A stretch of 64,000 bases of DNA from Saxidomus purpurata (taxonomy: Eukaryota; Mollusca; Bivalvia; Venerida; Veneridae): positions 31,541,929 through 31,605,928 of the forward strand of contig JAFMSR010000015.1 of NCBI GenBank assembly GCA_022818135.1, in the 5' to 3' direction. Positions 23,081-52,721 of the stretch are shown piece after piece. The notes below the pieces were generated by a model. The model saw only the letters and a program-made list of their open reading frames with translations, was not told the DNA's origin and made no database searches. Position 1 is the first letter of the stretch, and each line of letters opens with the position of its first letter. The position numbers and the translations under genes were made by a program.

Positions 23081-26000
23081 TGTTACCAATGTGATTTATA
23101 AGTTTTAGAAAGCTATGCGGATATAAGCACCAGTATATACTAATGCGGTGAGGTCTGCACTGACTTCGATTAAACTGTATTCATAAACAAACTCATAGCT
23201 AGCATATAAAATTGATGCACATATCTTTGTTTGCAAACTAAGCAAATCATAATGAACAAACAGAATTACAATAAAGACAGACAAAATAATTTAAATTAAG
23301 GCTAGCGCCTAATAAAGCAAACCGAAAGTCAAAAGATAAGGTACACAGAAAAAGTAAAAGTACTCGACAACGCATCATAACAGAGACATAACAACGGACA
23401 GTTATTTGTCCATAAATACAATCGGTCCCAAATGAAAAAAATGAATCCACACTTTACTTACGATGGTAAAATAGATGGTGCAAAATATTATAAATCTAAT
23501 ATATGTATTTGCAGTTCAAACCACATAGATTAAACGCCCAGTTGCAGTCATGCAGATCATTGTTTATGAAATTAATACAACCAGAATACGTCTTTCTGGA
23601 GCATTTAACATAATTATATACTATACAAACTGTTTGGAGGCAAATTGCTCTACTTCCGCTTAAAACTTTACATGGTTTAGTAAAATTTATTATCAACTTT
23701 TCAAAAATACTATAAATTTACAATAAAGCTCGAATAATGACGAATCGGCTCTTAAAACGTGTAGTTCTATAGTACAGTATTAAAATTCATTTGTGTATGA
23801 ATAGTTTTTAAATATGAATCCGTGAGAGACGTTGTATGACTGAAACTACTTCATGGCAAGAGCTACGTGTCATATTTTATTAAAACTTGTTTGTCTTGAA
23901 ATCCACCTGACTCAGCAATCGTACAATTCTTTTAGTTGATACTAATTTATTTTAGTTCGATTGTTTTATATGTGGTATATATTTAGATCATAGCTTAAGT
24001 ACAATTTTCATACACTTGGTAAAAATGTGTAGCCCCTTAATTCACCAGTCCGTGCTAAACTTAAGTTTGTCTTTGAAAACACCTGACTCAGTATTCTCAT
24101 AATGGCAGCAGCCAAATTTAGTCGTGGTCTAATACTCTTAAAGCTGTTTAACATGTAATTTCTGTCGCATAGTGTGTTGTTTGAGATTGTTGATATACAT
24201 TTCCGAATTAAGTTCATGTCAGCACTAGTGTTTAGCTTGGAAACAAGACAAGAAATAGCAACAGTGACGGAAATAGCAATAGGTAAAAGTGAAAGTAAAG
24301 CAAATTCTTATTCACCTTTGCATTTTACAACAATAAATGTTATCTTTGAATAGCTGTTTTGTGGACTAGTCAGTGGTGTTCTAGAGAACACTGGTACCTT
24401 CTTTTTGATACCGGATGATTTTTTCCTGTTTATCAGTACAACCATTGTTTCGTGGCATTAAGATAGATCTCCAAATTACACTTTATCATATTCGGCGTAT
24501 ACGGACAGTGGCGATTGAAACTTTTGAAATACTAAACAATCTTGCTTCACCTGCTGTCTGATGTTTAACCACAAAAGCCTCCAAATATAAAGTCAGAGAT
24601 AGCAATACAGGTACTTCAGGTATTTTCTGTCATTACCACAGAATATGGTAAACAGTTAAATGTATAGCCCCTACTCTCTAAAATCAAAGCGCTGTGAGCG
24701 CTGAAGGCCTGGGGGCTATAGGTTAACTCCCCGAAAAACAACTTTTGACCTACGTGTTTTGTGCTGAACCTTACCTAAAGCGCGTGTCGAAATGTGCAGA
24801 GGACGAAATTCAATATATGACACAGAATGAATGATTCACAAATATATGGGTGGCAGGGAAGTTTGTTTTATTATAAAACGTACGTTAAAGTGATATTACC
24901 CTTCAAAGTGACCATCATAATTTTAAATGAAACATTAATCAGTTATCTATACTCCTTGAATAATAAACATTGCCATAGTTATAACCAACAAATAACAATC
25001 TGTATAACAGTTTCATTCACATTGAATACAGAGGAAATCTGTAAAAATCTTTTTTGACTGTCCTAGTCAAAAATAAAAAAGGAACCCTTTCGGTTATGTA
25101 TATCTTTATTTATTTTTGTCAATACTAGAAATAGCTTGGTAAAACTTATTTCTTATATGTTTTCAAAGCACCTACTGTGTTTTGAGCATCATTCTTAACT
25201 ATAAACAAATATGACCATTTTGAAGGGTAATATAACAATCACATAGTCAGTATTATAAATTGTTTAAACCAATAAATATAATTCGATCTGCGCTTTGTAC
25301 AACTTCAAGCGATATGATCTGATGATGTGGATCGAAAATTATTGTGTACCAAGGACAAAACCTTGAAACAGAAATAAACAAAGCAATACCAGCAATGAAA
25401 TATAAATACAGTACTGTACAATGTGTATAACAGAGAAAACCAAAAATGATTCTGGGTTACCTTGTAGTTGTAATCGGTGAAACCGTTCACTGGGCCTTGA
25501 CATGCAGCGTCCTCGATAAATGGCGGGTGATTTTGATCACGTGAGTTCCTTCTCGGGAATGTACGTAAATTATATCTTTTTTTAGAGAAATTTATTTTTA
25601 GGTAAATATATATGTAATCGTTCGTAAATAACAAAGTTGTCAATGAAATAACATCGGAAATTTGAAAATCAAACTACAAACTCTTATATCGAGCTCCGTA
25701 CGTTTCCGTAAATTTCCGTAAATATCCGTACTTTTCCGTGATATGCATATGATTATCTTCCGTTATCAGCTAACAGAGAATTAATTTCTAAAACAGAAAA
25801 AAATGTGTAATGCAGCCCGTAAGCTATATACCTTTCTGCAATCGTTTGAAGTTGTATGTACTCTTTATTTGTAATATGTTCTTATCATATGCGACATTCA
25901 AACAGAAGATTGATCTGGTCTGTCTTGCACTACTTTCGCATAGCGCATGTTTACAGTTGTTATTCGCACATAGCACAGTTAAATTGTCTGCAGTGTTTGA

Positions 26001-27370
26001 AATGTGGTATGCTAACTTAGGTCAAGGCGACTTTCAGTCCCCGGCCAAAAACTGCTGTATACATATTTACTGAGCTGGACCACTGTCTACTTGAATGATT
26101 CAAGATCATATGCGGGTAAACATATTCCACAGGACTGGCGGGGGCACTTACAGGAGTCAGAGTTTGGCATGCGTTTGGCGAAGACTAAGATGACCCGGAC
26201 CTGGAGACACTTCCTTGTTGATATTATGGTGATAGTTTTTTCCAGAAAACAATAGATATGTTTAAGTTTCATTTGAAACTAAAGTCATTAGTGTGAACAA
26301 TGTCATACGGAACAATTACGTACTAAAATTATAAAACCATCCAAGAAAGACTGAAAACCCAAGAGTATTTTATTTATCTTTTTCGTTCGGTATTATCAAA
26401 TTAAAATTTGACTTATAGAGCAAATTTCTCAATTCAAAAAATGTTATACATTCTACTTGTCATTTCATTGGCGGTTGAAAAGTTACCAACTTCCGGTTAA
26501 AAGCAGGCTTTATACGGCTGCGCAGAAAAAAACCCAGGAAACTGAAGCAAAATAACCCAAAGGCACATTGGAAAATATTATATACTGAGAATAAGCAGTC
26601 GGGGAGAAGCTTTTCATTACATGATTTTCATACACTGTATAAAACATTAAATCAAAAGGTCTATAAACTCAAATTATTTAACTCTCTGACTTATTCGCTC
26701 ATGTATTAATTTTACTCATAAGGCTGCTCAGTACTTGATACGTATACAAACAAAATATTTATTCTAAATAAAGGGCATTTAATGATCGCGCCTACGTGAT
26801 CAGTCATGAGATAAGAAATGAATATAATAGAAACGGAATATCCTTTTTCTTTATTTATCCGTATTATAGAGATCTCAGGCAACTATGTTTACCAAAATAA
26901 AATTGTTCTAGCCCAAGTGTTTAGAAATTTTAACGCATAATTAAAAGTAAAACACAAAATTAAAATATTATTAACAGGTTATCAAAATTTAAAAATTTGT
27001 AAGCAATTCGGCAAGGTTCTATCAAACTAATATGAATGAGTAAAGGTATGTAACTGCAAATATGTGGTGTGCCTCCGCTGTCCCTCAAATGTAGTCCCTA
27101 TTAAAATTTAGTGCCATTTTCCTCAGTGTTTAAAAGCCACTATCATGGCAGATTGTGTTTTGTTTGATGCTCAGTCGTTAAAAGGACCCAGTGCATTTGA
27201 TTTAATCAGTTAATCCATATTACAGGTTTTATGACCAAAATCTGTAGTGTTAGCTAAAACTAAAGTCACTCTGGGTATTCTTGCGCTTCTATGTTCTAGT
27301 ATCTTGACCAGGACTTTCTTGTATCATGGTTAACATGTTTTATTTTATGTTTTCCAGTGAATTATAGAGT
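23080..27370. other. Gene-free stretch with a few minor repeats
   Basis: No convincing gene. Short frames (23247-23450, 23496-23696, 24008-24217, 25305-25643, 25810-26073) lack recognisable domains. Small features: ACCTGACTCAG twice about 180 bp apart (about 23905 and 24080); a TATAGCCCC...GGGGGCTATA inverted pair at about 24662-24721; and a short run of TTTCCGTA units at 25702-25739. Confidence 0.45.
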
Positions 27371-27375
27371 TTTCT

Positions 27376-27439
27376 CAGTGAAATAAAAGTGATAATCCAC
27401 AGTTTTGAAACAGTGGATTACCATTTTTATTTTTCACTG
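27376..27439. repeat. Hairpin-forming inverted repeat
   Basis: CAGTGAAATAAAAGTGATAA then TCCAC (27376-27400) is followed after 12 bases by an imperfect inverted copy beginning GTGGATTACC and ending TTTTTCACTG (27413-27439). Probably part of a MITE. Confidence 0.7.
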
Positions 27440-27513
27440 TTTTTGCAATCTTTAGCCCGGATTTACGTCAAAAAGTATACCGAGCGTTATTAATGCTGGA
27501 GACCATGCGACGA

Positions 27514-27535
27514 TGACGTCGTTTAAATGACGTCA
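27514..27535. promoter_or_regulatory. Pair of CRE-like sites upstream of DDX3
   Basis: TGACGTCG at 27514 and the perfect palindromic cAMP-response element TGACGTCA at 27528-27535, with TGACGTTT near 27554. They are about 540 bp upstream of the DDX3 start codon, but they sit between two hairpin repeats and may belong to a dispersed element. Function is unproven. Confidence 0.35.
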
Positions 27536-27633
27536 TTTGTTCTATGTTTTCTGATGACGTTTCCCGCGATTTTCGATGTTTTATAGAAAAAAACTCAATA
27601 AAAATAGAGTTCTAACCATAAAATAAACAGAAA

Positions 27634-27784
27634 AATTGTTGGTATCGGTCTAATTTCACGTTAATTTCACTCGTGAACACCAAAAGTAGTTATTTTCACT
27701 CGTGGCTGCGCCACTCGTGAAAATATCACTTTTGGTGCCCACTCGGTGAAATTATAACGTGATCTTACACCGAAACCAACAATT
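27634..27784. mobile_element. Hairpin MITE upstream of DDX3
   Basis: AATTGTTGGT at 27634 pairs with ACCAACAATT at 27775-27784. The inner arms also pair: TAATTTCACG against CGTGATCTTA-like sequence, CACCAAAAGT against ACTTTTGGTG, and TTTTCACTCGTGG against CCACTCGTGAAAA, around a short GC-rich centre. The whole 150-bp stretch folds on itself. No coding capacity. Confidence 0.8.
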
Positions 27785-27959
27785 ATCCTCTATGTTTTTT
27801 GTGCTAATTTTATTTGTATATAGATAGATCTTCAAAAAAGGGAAAGCCGCGCAAGACGTGAAAGACTGTAAATCATGATAAAGGGTAGCTGTATTTAAGC
27901 GGCATTAGAAACAACATATATATGATTCAAACCTATATAGGAGGAAACATTTAGTGCTT

Positions 27960-28078
27960 TTCTGCCTGACTGCGGAAGTAATTTTCGCGCATGCGGAAGA
28001 CGCTCTTTGTCTATGACCGGAGATATCGATCAGAAGATATCAACCGACACCAAGAAAATTAAATTTTAAACTCGTAAT
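27960..28078 (+). promoter_or_regulatory. Probable DDX3 core promoter and 5' UTR
   Basis: An NRF1-like palindrome CGCGCATGCGGA at 27986-27997 and an ETS-like GCGGAAGTA at about 27972 lie within about 110 bp of the ATG. No TATA box is evident at a useful distance. A YY1-like AAGATGGCTGCC at 28223 falls just inside intron 1. This arrangement suits a housekeeping, TATA-less promoter. The transcription start is not determined. Confidence 0.5.
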
Positions 28079-44295
<16,217 letters not shown>

Positions 44296-44868
44296 GGGGA
44301 CTTAATATCTGCATACAGCCACAAAAAGACTTTAGAACAGTCAAATTGCAACTTAACTGCCTTTCAACATGCAGTTGTTGACATCCAGTGTTCACAGTTT
44401 ACATTACTTGTACAGTTTAGTTTGGGTATGTTGAATTAATGTCCTCTTGTTCAAACAGTGGTCCCGACATGAATGTGCTTAGTAAAAAGCACAGCAAGTC
44501 TATTCAAAGGCATTGCAAGTCTGCAATTCAGAATCTCCCAGAACAGTTTAAGGGTTCTAGATTCTCTTTAAGTATCACCTTGACAAAAACAAAACAAACT
44601 ACGAAATTAAAGTTATAGAATATCCTTAATTTATTACATTTCCATTGTTTTACTTGAGACTGGTCGTAGCTGAGGAAATAAAACAACAGTTCCAGAAATT
44701 TTGAACAATTGGTAGGCACTGTTTGCTTAGAAAGTATATGTTTGTTACGCATAGATTTTCTCGATGTTGGTTGATAGAAAATGGTTTAGATCAAAGTTGA
44801 GACTAATGAAAGGTGTTATTTATGTCGGGAATTTAAGTATGGTTTACCTTATGTTTGATATTAATAGA

Positions 44869-44874
44869 AATAAA
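44869..44874 (+). terminator. Candidate proximal poly(A) signal of DDX3
   Basis: AATAAA about 575 bases after the stop codon, followed by an AT-rich stretch. Whether it is used cannot be told from sequence. Confidence 0.4.
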
Positions 44875-45690
44875 TAATATTTTAACAAATCTGGTTAAAA
44901 TGTCTGAACAAAGGCCATTTATTTTGAGAGAGAATGATGTAAAAGGTTTAAAAGATTATGGTGTCTTTAAATAATTTTCCATAAACCAGTCTCGAACATC
45001 TGGCTTCTGGTTGGCATATTGAGCCCACTGCTGTCCAATCAGAAACTGGAAATTTTAGACTGGTCTTGGAAAAGAAATTCTGTAATCATTGGCCCATCTA
45101 TAAAAGAGACATCTTTCCAGAGGTCTCGTCCAAGAAAATGAGCTTATATAAATGCTCTCATGGACGGACCTTTATAAAATTTGCTTCATATCAGAATGAT
45201 TTAGTCTGAGTCACTGTTAGATAAAGAGAAATCCTGTGATTCAGTATCAGATATATAATTGTCAAGTCAGTCATGTTAAATCTGCACAGACTTCAGAAAA
45301 ATTTGCACAATTTTGCTTTTTTACGATGTTACATGAGTATGGACAAGGTACAGTGTGAGATAGTAAATCTTTGCAGATCATTTTGTAACTACTTCCTTGT
45401 GAGGCTTAGTGTATTAATTTTTCATTGCAAAAACAGATTCATACTGCAGAAGTGAATAATGTTTTTAATTGGTCCCGAAGGCAATTCGAATTGTATCTAC
45501 AAAATTATGTTTCCATGTAACAGAGATATTTTTTCTTACTGTTGGATTTGATCTGTTAAGGATAGCAGTTGATATTAAAGAGCAAGATTGCTTTGAATAT
45601 TAAAGTTGTATCATTGTGTATTAAATATAAATCCACTTGATCTATAGCCTAGAAGGCCGGCAATTGTCTAGAGTATTTTGAAACAAAAAA

Positions 45691-45726
45691 CCTCCCCAAA
45701 ATTTTTTTTTTTTTTTCCCCCCCCCC
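45691..45726. repeat. Homopolymer T-run followed by C-run
   Basis: About sixteen T followed by about twelve C with no interruption. Length is unreliable in any sequencing technology. Confidence 0.85.
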
Positions 45727-48489
45727 TTCTAATTGTAAAAATGCCTTAGAATTGGCCAAGGCCATTGGTCTTACTGCAGAGTGTATTTGGTGAAAAAAAG
45801 AATTTTGGTTTGTGGTGCATTGTTATGATTAGCCAAATATAGTTTAGTGTTTTTTACTTTGACCAGATTCTTTCTTAATTGACTCTCCCAGTCAAATGAA
45901 AATCACTTTTATATTTTTTCTACTGGTAGCAGAAGGGGGTATGGGTAAGCACTACTTGACACCACCATTTTCAGATTGTTACTTGAAAAAACCAATTTAA
46001 AGAGATTTAGTCAAATTTAAAAGACTATTTACTGTTTTGATATCTTTTAAAGAATCTCATTGCTGACCTTGTGCAAGATGAAGGTTGCCAGATATTTTGT
46101 TGTTACCTGGTCTTTAAGATCCAGACAAGTTTGAATTTAAAACAAAATTCAGGTTTTAGCCTTTAATACTTTGAAGGTAGGGAAGACTTCATTGAAATAA
46201 TACAGTAAAAAGCGACTTTCTGCTTGGACCAAATTTGTTATAAGGTCTATTAATATGCTTATCCAGTTAAATTGCAATGTGGAGTAGACACTCAAAAGTT
46301 AACATTCAAAGGCTGCTTTTAAACAAGCTGTTGTTTTTAGCTGTACTTTGACAAGTATATATGTAACAAGAAGTCTTGCCATGTTATTTGATGTTTTGTT
46401 AAGCATTTTGCTGTTGTATTTTTTTCTTCATGAATAGTGAACATCTTGACATTTGGGGATGCTTTGGTTTTCTTGATAACTTTGTGCATGTACGTAATCT
46501 TCTTTAACTTCTAAATTTGCTTAATGACTTGCACAAAGATTCAGTTTATTAAGAGCATTTTTTGATTGGCTTAATTTAATTGAAAGTTAGTTTTGCTTTG
46601 GGAAATGTGTCGACGGTTTTCTAATAGTAATTGCCCTTGTTTACAAGCCCTTGAGGGATTCTTGTCTCTCTGGGACTGGGAGCATCTTGGGGGAAGTGCA
46701 ATTATGACCACAGTATTTTTTGAGTCTTTCATGTATGTCATAATTTATACATGTATAGCCTCAACTAGCATGGACATGTAATGTGTTGTTTTAGAAAAAT
46801 GCATTCCACAAAGAGAAAATTGGGATGCACAATGTTTGTTTTATATGTAGAGAGATGTTACACAGCAGGTGAATACATATATTTGTGTTTTGTATGAAAC
46901 ATAGTGCCTGTGATAATAGTGACGTCTACCTGCATATGTGATTGTGCACATGTCTAGTCCATGCATTTATACATTTGAGGTAAAATTTGTCATTTGTAGG
47001 AGCCTGTCGATACAGAAACAAGCTTATGCAACCTGTATGCATATGCATTCCTCTTGTAATCACAAATGGCAGTTTGCTATATTATACATGTATGGTATTA
47101 AGAATAATCTAATGCCATTTCTGCAATTTTAGTTTTTTTGGCTATAGCACTTGGTTTGATCAGTATAAGGATATCATCAAATGGTAAGCTTTTGTACATA
47201 ATGGCTCTGACTGTTTTTTTCTGACACGGATGATTTGTGTCCTTCAATCTTTTAAGAGATCTCGGTATTACCCAGGAAAACCAGTACACTACTAAAGTCA
47301 TTTGCCTTCCCAAACTATGTTTTTGGATAATTACACAAAACATAGAAGTAAAGGTAAATTAGTTTAAGTTTTTTTGTAGAAATTGGGTGCTCCTATGTCC
47401 TACTTTTTTCTGTGATCTGCATATTTTTGTATTGTACCTTCATGTTTCATCTTGTGTCCATAATCTCCAAATCATATTCTTTGTGTTTTTGTTTTATATG
47501 ATAATAACTCGAACTGAGTTTTAGTCACACACAAACTTGATGTGATATTGATACTAATTTGTCTGTCTCATAATCTATGTAATTGAAAACCTACTTTGAC
47601 AGAAGGGATTCGTCGATTTGACTAGAGAAAATATTGTTAAGAAGTGGGCAGTTTGCTTAATATTACTGATGCATTGTCTTGTTTAATGCAGACTTGTTGA
47701 GTCAAACCATTTCTATTGTTCGCAAATTGACTTGGCATTTTGGTTAAGGCAGTGGGTAGAGATGTATACAGTTATTTTTAGAGCCAGTTTATTTCTTAAG
47801 TGGGTCTTAATTCAGGGCAGTTGTACACTATTGGACTGTTTATCAATTAATTATCTTGAAATATGTATTTTTTCTGTTAATGTTGAAAGGTTCATTTACA
47901 AATGCCAGGTCAGTTTGTACTTGCTTTGTTTTGGTTACTATAGTTACTACTGGGGCCATTGTAAGATAATAAACATGTATTATGTGGTATATATACATTA
48001 TGAATCACCTGTTCTTTGGTACTAGACTGTTAATTCAATAAATTAGCAAATTAAGAGAAAATTATGTGTTTTCAGTGTTTAATAAAGTTCGAACAATTTA
48101 CATTTAGTATTTTGTAACATGTGTTGACAGGGTAATTACTGATTTTGTCAAAATAGTGTCCCGATTTTAGCTGTAGAGTGTGAAATGTTCGATATAAATT
48201 ACTCTTTGATCACTTGCAGCATTCTGTACAGAGTAAAAGTGATATTTAGTTGGTTAAGTATTTAAAAATTTGTAACTGTTTAGACACTTTCTGGGACAAG
48301 GTTCATTTTAATGAAACTGTTGTCAAAAACTTTGTACTTTACACACCATAGTTTAACAGATGTATAAAATATTTTTTTAATCCCTTGTATGGTAAAAATT
48401 GTATGTAACTGTCAGACAATTTGCTTTGAAAAAATGAAATTGCCGTCTTGAAAAATCTGGAATAAAAAGAATAAAATTGATGTACATGA

Positions 48490-51400
48490 TAAATGAAAGA
48501 TGAAGTGGTATTTATTCATCTTCATGTAAAGATTACATCTGAATTTAGACATTTTAGGTATAAAGTCAAAGTTCAGCAGGTGACGTGGTTGGATCTGAAC
48601 ATTACGTGCAGTGAAAGTGTTTGAAGTTAAAATTAAATAATGCTTCTGACTGTAGTCAGTTAATCATGCTTCACCACCAAGTTGTTTGGTGTTACTAGTT
48701 TTTCACATGTTGTAACTTAAACTTTGTAGGTTTAGTGAAATATTTACGCGATTCACTAAAGATATATTTGCGTTTATTGAAGTCAAAATAACTTAATTTA
48801 ATGACAAGGTTTTTAAAATATATACGCAGGTGGTAATTGGTTAGTAGGGTGCCAAGCATTCGAGAATCAGAAACTTACCTGCAACATTGTTCTGTTAACG
48901 TAGAAAGTAGGTTATTAGAAATAAATTAGCAGGCAAGTTACTCGGATTCATGTAGCTTAGCATATGAATCAGTGTATTTTAAGCCAAGGTCAAACACTGG
49001 TATTCATTGATAATAATAATTAAAAATAATAATTTCTTAATTTAACAAAGGTATAACACATTAAATTATGTAAGAAAACAATTTACATATTCTTATTTAC
49101 AATGTGGCCTTCGATAAAACTAGGAATGAAGAAAACACAAAACTAGGTTACCAGTTTTTGTCAGCAAAATACACATCCAGTGAAGGCATTGCTTTACCTT
49201 CTTGGTTTGATTTAGACAAAAGAAAAGAATAAGCTTTTCCTCAGTTTATTGATTTGATTTCTTGTGAATTTTGCGTTGGAGGATTTAAAAGTTAATTCTG
49301 GAAATAATGCTTGAACTTCATGTAAGTTTGAAAATTTAATTATGATTATATAACACTGCTTGTCCGGACAAAGTAATGATGGTCAGTGTGTTTATCATTT
49401 GTTCTCGCATAGATTGTAATGATCTGCAATACAAGTCTTTCATAGGTGATATTTATCTGTGATGTTTCAATTGGACCAGATTTTATTCTGATTTACACCT
49501 TAGTCAGCAATAAAGAATGAATGCAAGGTGTGTAGATTTCTGGCTTAGGATAAGATTGGATACTTCATTGCATGGACAGATCGCCACTATGTGTATGTGT
49601 AATTGATGTATCTAGGCAGTAGATGGCATTGAAATTTGAATGAAGGTCACGTGTTTTCACACCTTGAATCTTGATGTCTGAAATATTGTAGACAGACAAT
49701 ATCCTGTCACTGTACATTCAGAGAGAGAGATTTAAGGTTAATGCAAACATGCCTTCTCAACATTTCCTTAGGACGTGATGGTGTGAGATAGAATGTATGG
49801 GAGAATTGGAAACAGTTTTACTGTAGAAGTTCTATCTGCAGCCATGTTTGAAAGCCAGAAACTTTCTACCGGTGAAAGTGCATTTAGATTGAAATGTGTT
49901 CATATATATATATCTATATATAGACATATCTGTATACATAATCAACATACAGAGATTATGAAAACATTTTCATGTTTTACTTTTTGAATGTTTGACAGGG
50001 TTTAAAACCACTCTAGGATCTAGTTTGATCTCATTTTTACAGGTGTGCCTTTTTAAAAGTGCTCATATTGTTGTCCTATCTAGTTCTTGGTGCAGAAACC
50101 ACGTTTGTTCCAAAATATATTTTATTACTTTTTTTTACACCAAATTTTATATGTATGGTAGTTTAAATTTTAGTATTGTTGCAGTATTAAAACATTGTGC
50201 CATTGATGTTTTGTAACATTCACATTTTTTAATGACACATTTTTTACAGTGTACTTACTGTAGGTCATTTTTACTAGTGTTGTATTTACTTAAAAGTGTG
50301 CTGTTTACTGGAACAGCTAGTTCCAGTAAGTGATGAAGTATGTTTGGTTGAAGTACTAAGCATTTAAACAAAATTGGCAGGGCTGTTCTGATAGAATAGC
50401 CTAATGCTGTGATATATAACTTTTAGAGAATACATTTCCGCATTTCATGCACTTGCCTGTCTTGAAAAAATGTATTGGAAATTTCGAAGTCTAAATTTAA
50501 CAATGTACGGAAATTCCTAAGTCTAAATATAACAGAGCTCTTAAAGGGTAATGGATGAATAAAGTTAGATATTGTGAAGTTATGATGTGAATGTGACAAA
50601 GTTTAAATCGAAATAAATTAATGGCAGCATTTCAAAAGTTTACCATACATTTTCCTTAGGAGTCTGTGCAAAACTGCATTAGCTAGCATCATGTAGTAAA
50701 GGCAGTTTTCTGCAGGCTTTTTTGTCATTTTGTTACCAGGGTGTAATTGTTGCTCAAGGTAGAGTTGCGAGATTTTTGGACACCTACAGAAGTGAAACTT
50801 TACATTATTAAAATGCAACTCTATTGTATATTTTACACGCCAATAATATGTTTTGGTGACGAAACTTTTTTTGTTTTCTGGATTTTGAAAAGGTTTCTGC
50901 ATGGGACAGCATTATAGAATTAGAAATAATAAATCGTAAGCAGGGCACACCTCTTGGAACGGAGAAATTATAGGCATTCCTCAATACAACCATGGCATGC
51001 TTTCACAACTGTTTCGTAGGACAGTTTTAAATAAGTTTAAAGTCACAATGCACACGCTGACACTGCTAGGAATTAATTAAAAATCAATAACTGATGTTAC
51101 AAGAATGTGTAACTTAACATTATGGGTTTGTAATTGAATGAATTCTTCGCAATATAAAAAAGAAATCCAGTGGAGAACATTGAAGTATGTGTACTATAGA
51201 TTGATACTACAAAAGCTTTTAATGTATATTTGTGTGAAGTAAGTACAAAATAAATAGCAAAAAGACTGCTGCACTTGCAAGATAAATTTATTTTTCAGTT
51301 TTTGTTTTTGTTAATCAGATCCAAACCATAAATTCTGCAAGCAAATATTAAATATTCATGTGCATTTTTGAGCGGAATGTCAAGATACTCGGAACATTCT

Positions 51401-52715
51401 GGTGTTGTTTTGAAATTTTAATTGACTAATGAATGGCGGCAGTTTTATGAACAAATTACATTGTCTGAATAGTTTTTCCTGTTTATATGCCTTATGACCA
51501 ACACATTTTGTTGCATTTATTTACCTAAAGCTGGCCCTTTTTCATAAAATTAAAGCATTTTATTTATAACAAACTATGAAATGCTTTAATGGCATTTTTC
51601 AAAGAAATTATAACAAATTGTAAAAAGTCAAATATGCAATTGGAAGTGTAGCATTTTTTTCTGTATGGAAAATTTCCAAATACATCTGTAAACAAATGAT
51701 TGGTTATCTTAATGATGGCAACAGTGCAACACTGTCTTTTAAATGGATTAGGGTCAGCTTTAATGGACAAGTAATGTATTGTATTTGGGTAATTATAAGC
51801 AAAAGTTTAATAGATGTATGAATAGGCCTGGCACATTATACCGGGAACTACAGAATAATGTTTTACATTTAATAAAAACTTGACCAGTGTCCAGTGATAG
51901 CTACATCAGGTCGTACCGCTTCATACCTCGAAGGAGGACAGTGGACCCAAAAATCATATCTACAAAATGATAGCTACAGTGTAGCATTTCTGTGATGTGG
52001 AAGAGAAAACAACATTCAAACATGACTTAATGGATAGTGCTAGTTGAAAATGACATTTCAAGTGTTCAATTGTTTAAGAATAACAATGAAAATTCTGTTT
52101 GGTTTTTTTTTTTGGTACCAGTGTACAGTTTTTAACTGGTACAGTTCCTACAGTAGGACTGCTTTAAAAGGACACAGAATATAATCTTACCATTGAAAAG
52201 CTGATGGATTAGTAATACATAACTGTATCTGTGTGGAAGTGTCATCCAGTGATCTGTTTGCTGGTACATCTGTGGCACTTTATGGTGGTCCTACTGTACA
52301 TATGCTTTGTATGCATATATCATGGGGTTGGATTTGGACAAGTTTTCAAATCCTGATTTTTTTTCTTTATTAAAAAAGTTGTGGTTGTATGCAATAAAAT
52401 CCAGAAAACAACTGCTTTGTTTGTATTCCATTATTTTGTTCATTATGCACAATCCTCTCCTGCCTATAATCTGAGCCACAGGCTCTGGATGAGCTATTAG
52501 TATAGATGTGTCCTAGCTGTAACTTCCAACATTGACCGGAGTTTGAAATAACTTCACCAGCTGTTGTCCATACCTCAAAGGTGTGTCGTGCACAACACCC
52601 AAGGTCATGTTTAGGGTTCAAACTTTGTTCTGGTATTTTAGGACTGTACTGCAACTTCTATGTGCATAGAATAATTTTGAAATAACTGCTCTCACAGCTG
52701 TTGCCCATACCTTTG
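48490..52715. other. Intergenic stretch, nothing recognised
   Basis: AT-rich DNA with an AT-rich simple-sequence patch at about 49900-49925 (TATATATATATCTATATATA). No gene, RNA gene or convincing transposon end was found. Short frames on both strands have no recognisable domains. Confidence 0.45.
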
Positions 52716-52721
52716 CATGCT

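Larger units (their letters stand above)
44296..48480 (+). other. Probable DDX3 3' UTR, end uncertain
   Basis: No further gene is recognisable for 4 kb after the DDX3 stop. Poly(A) signals AATAAA occur at 44869-44874 (near end) and 48461-48466 with a second at 48470-48475 (far end), among others. The sequence is T-rich on the plus strand with few recognisable repeats, unlike the flanking intergenic DNA, which would suit a long 3' UTR with alternative ends. Short frames here have no recognisable content. Confidence 0.4.

Noticed and set aside
24662..24721. TATAGCCCC/GGGGGCTATA inverted pair as a transposon
   Set aside because: Arms are only about 10 bp, the enclosed 40 bp have no repeat features and no target duplication is visible.
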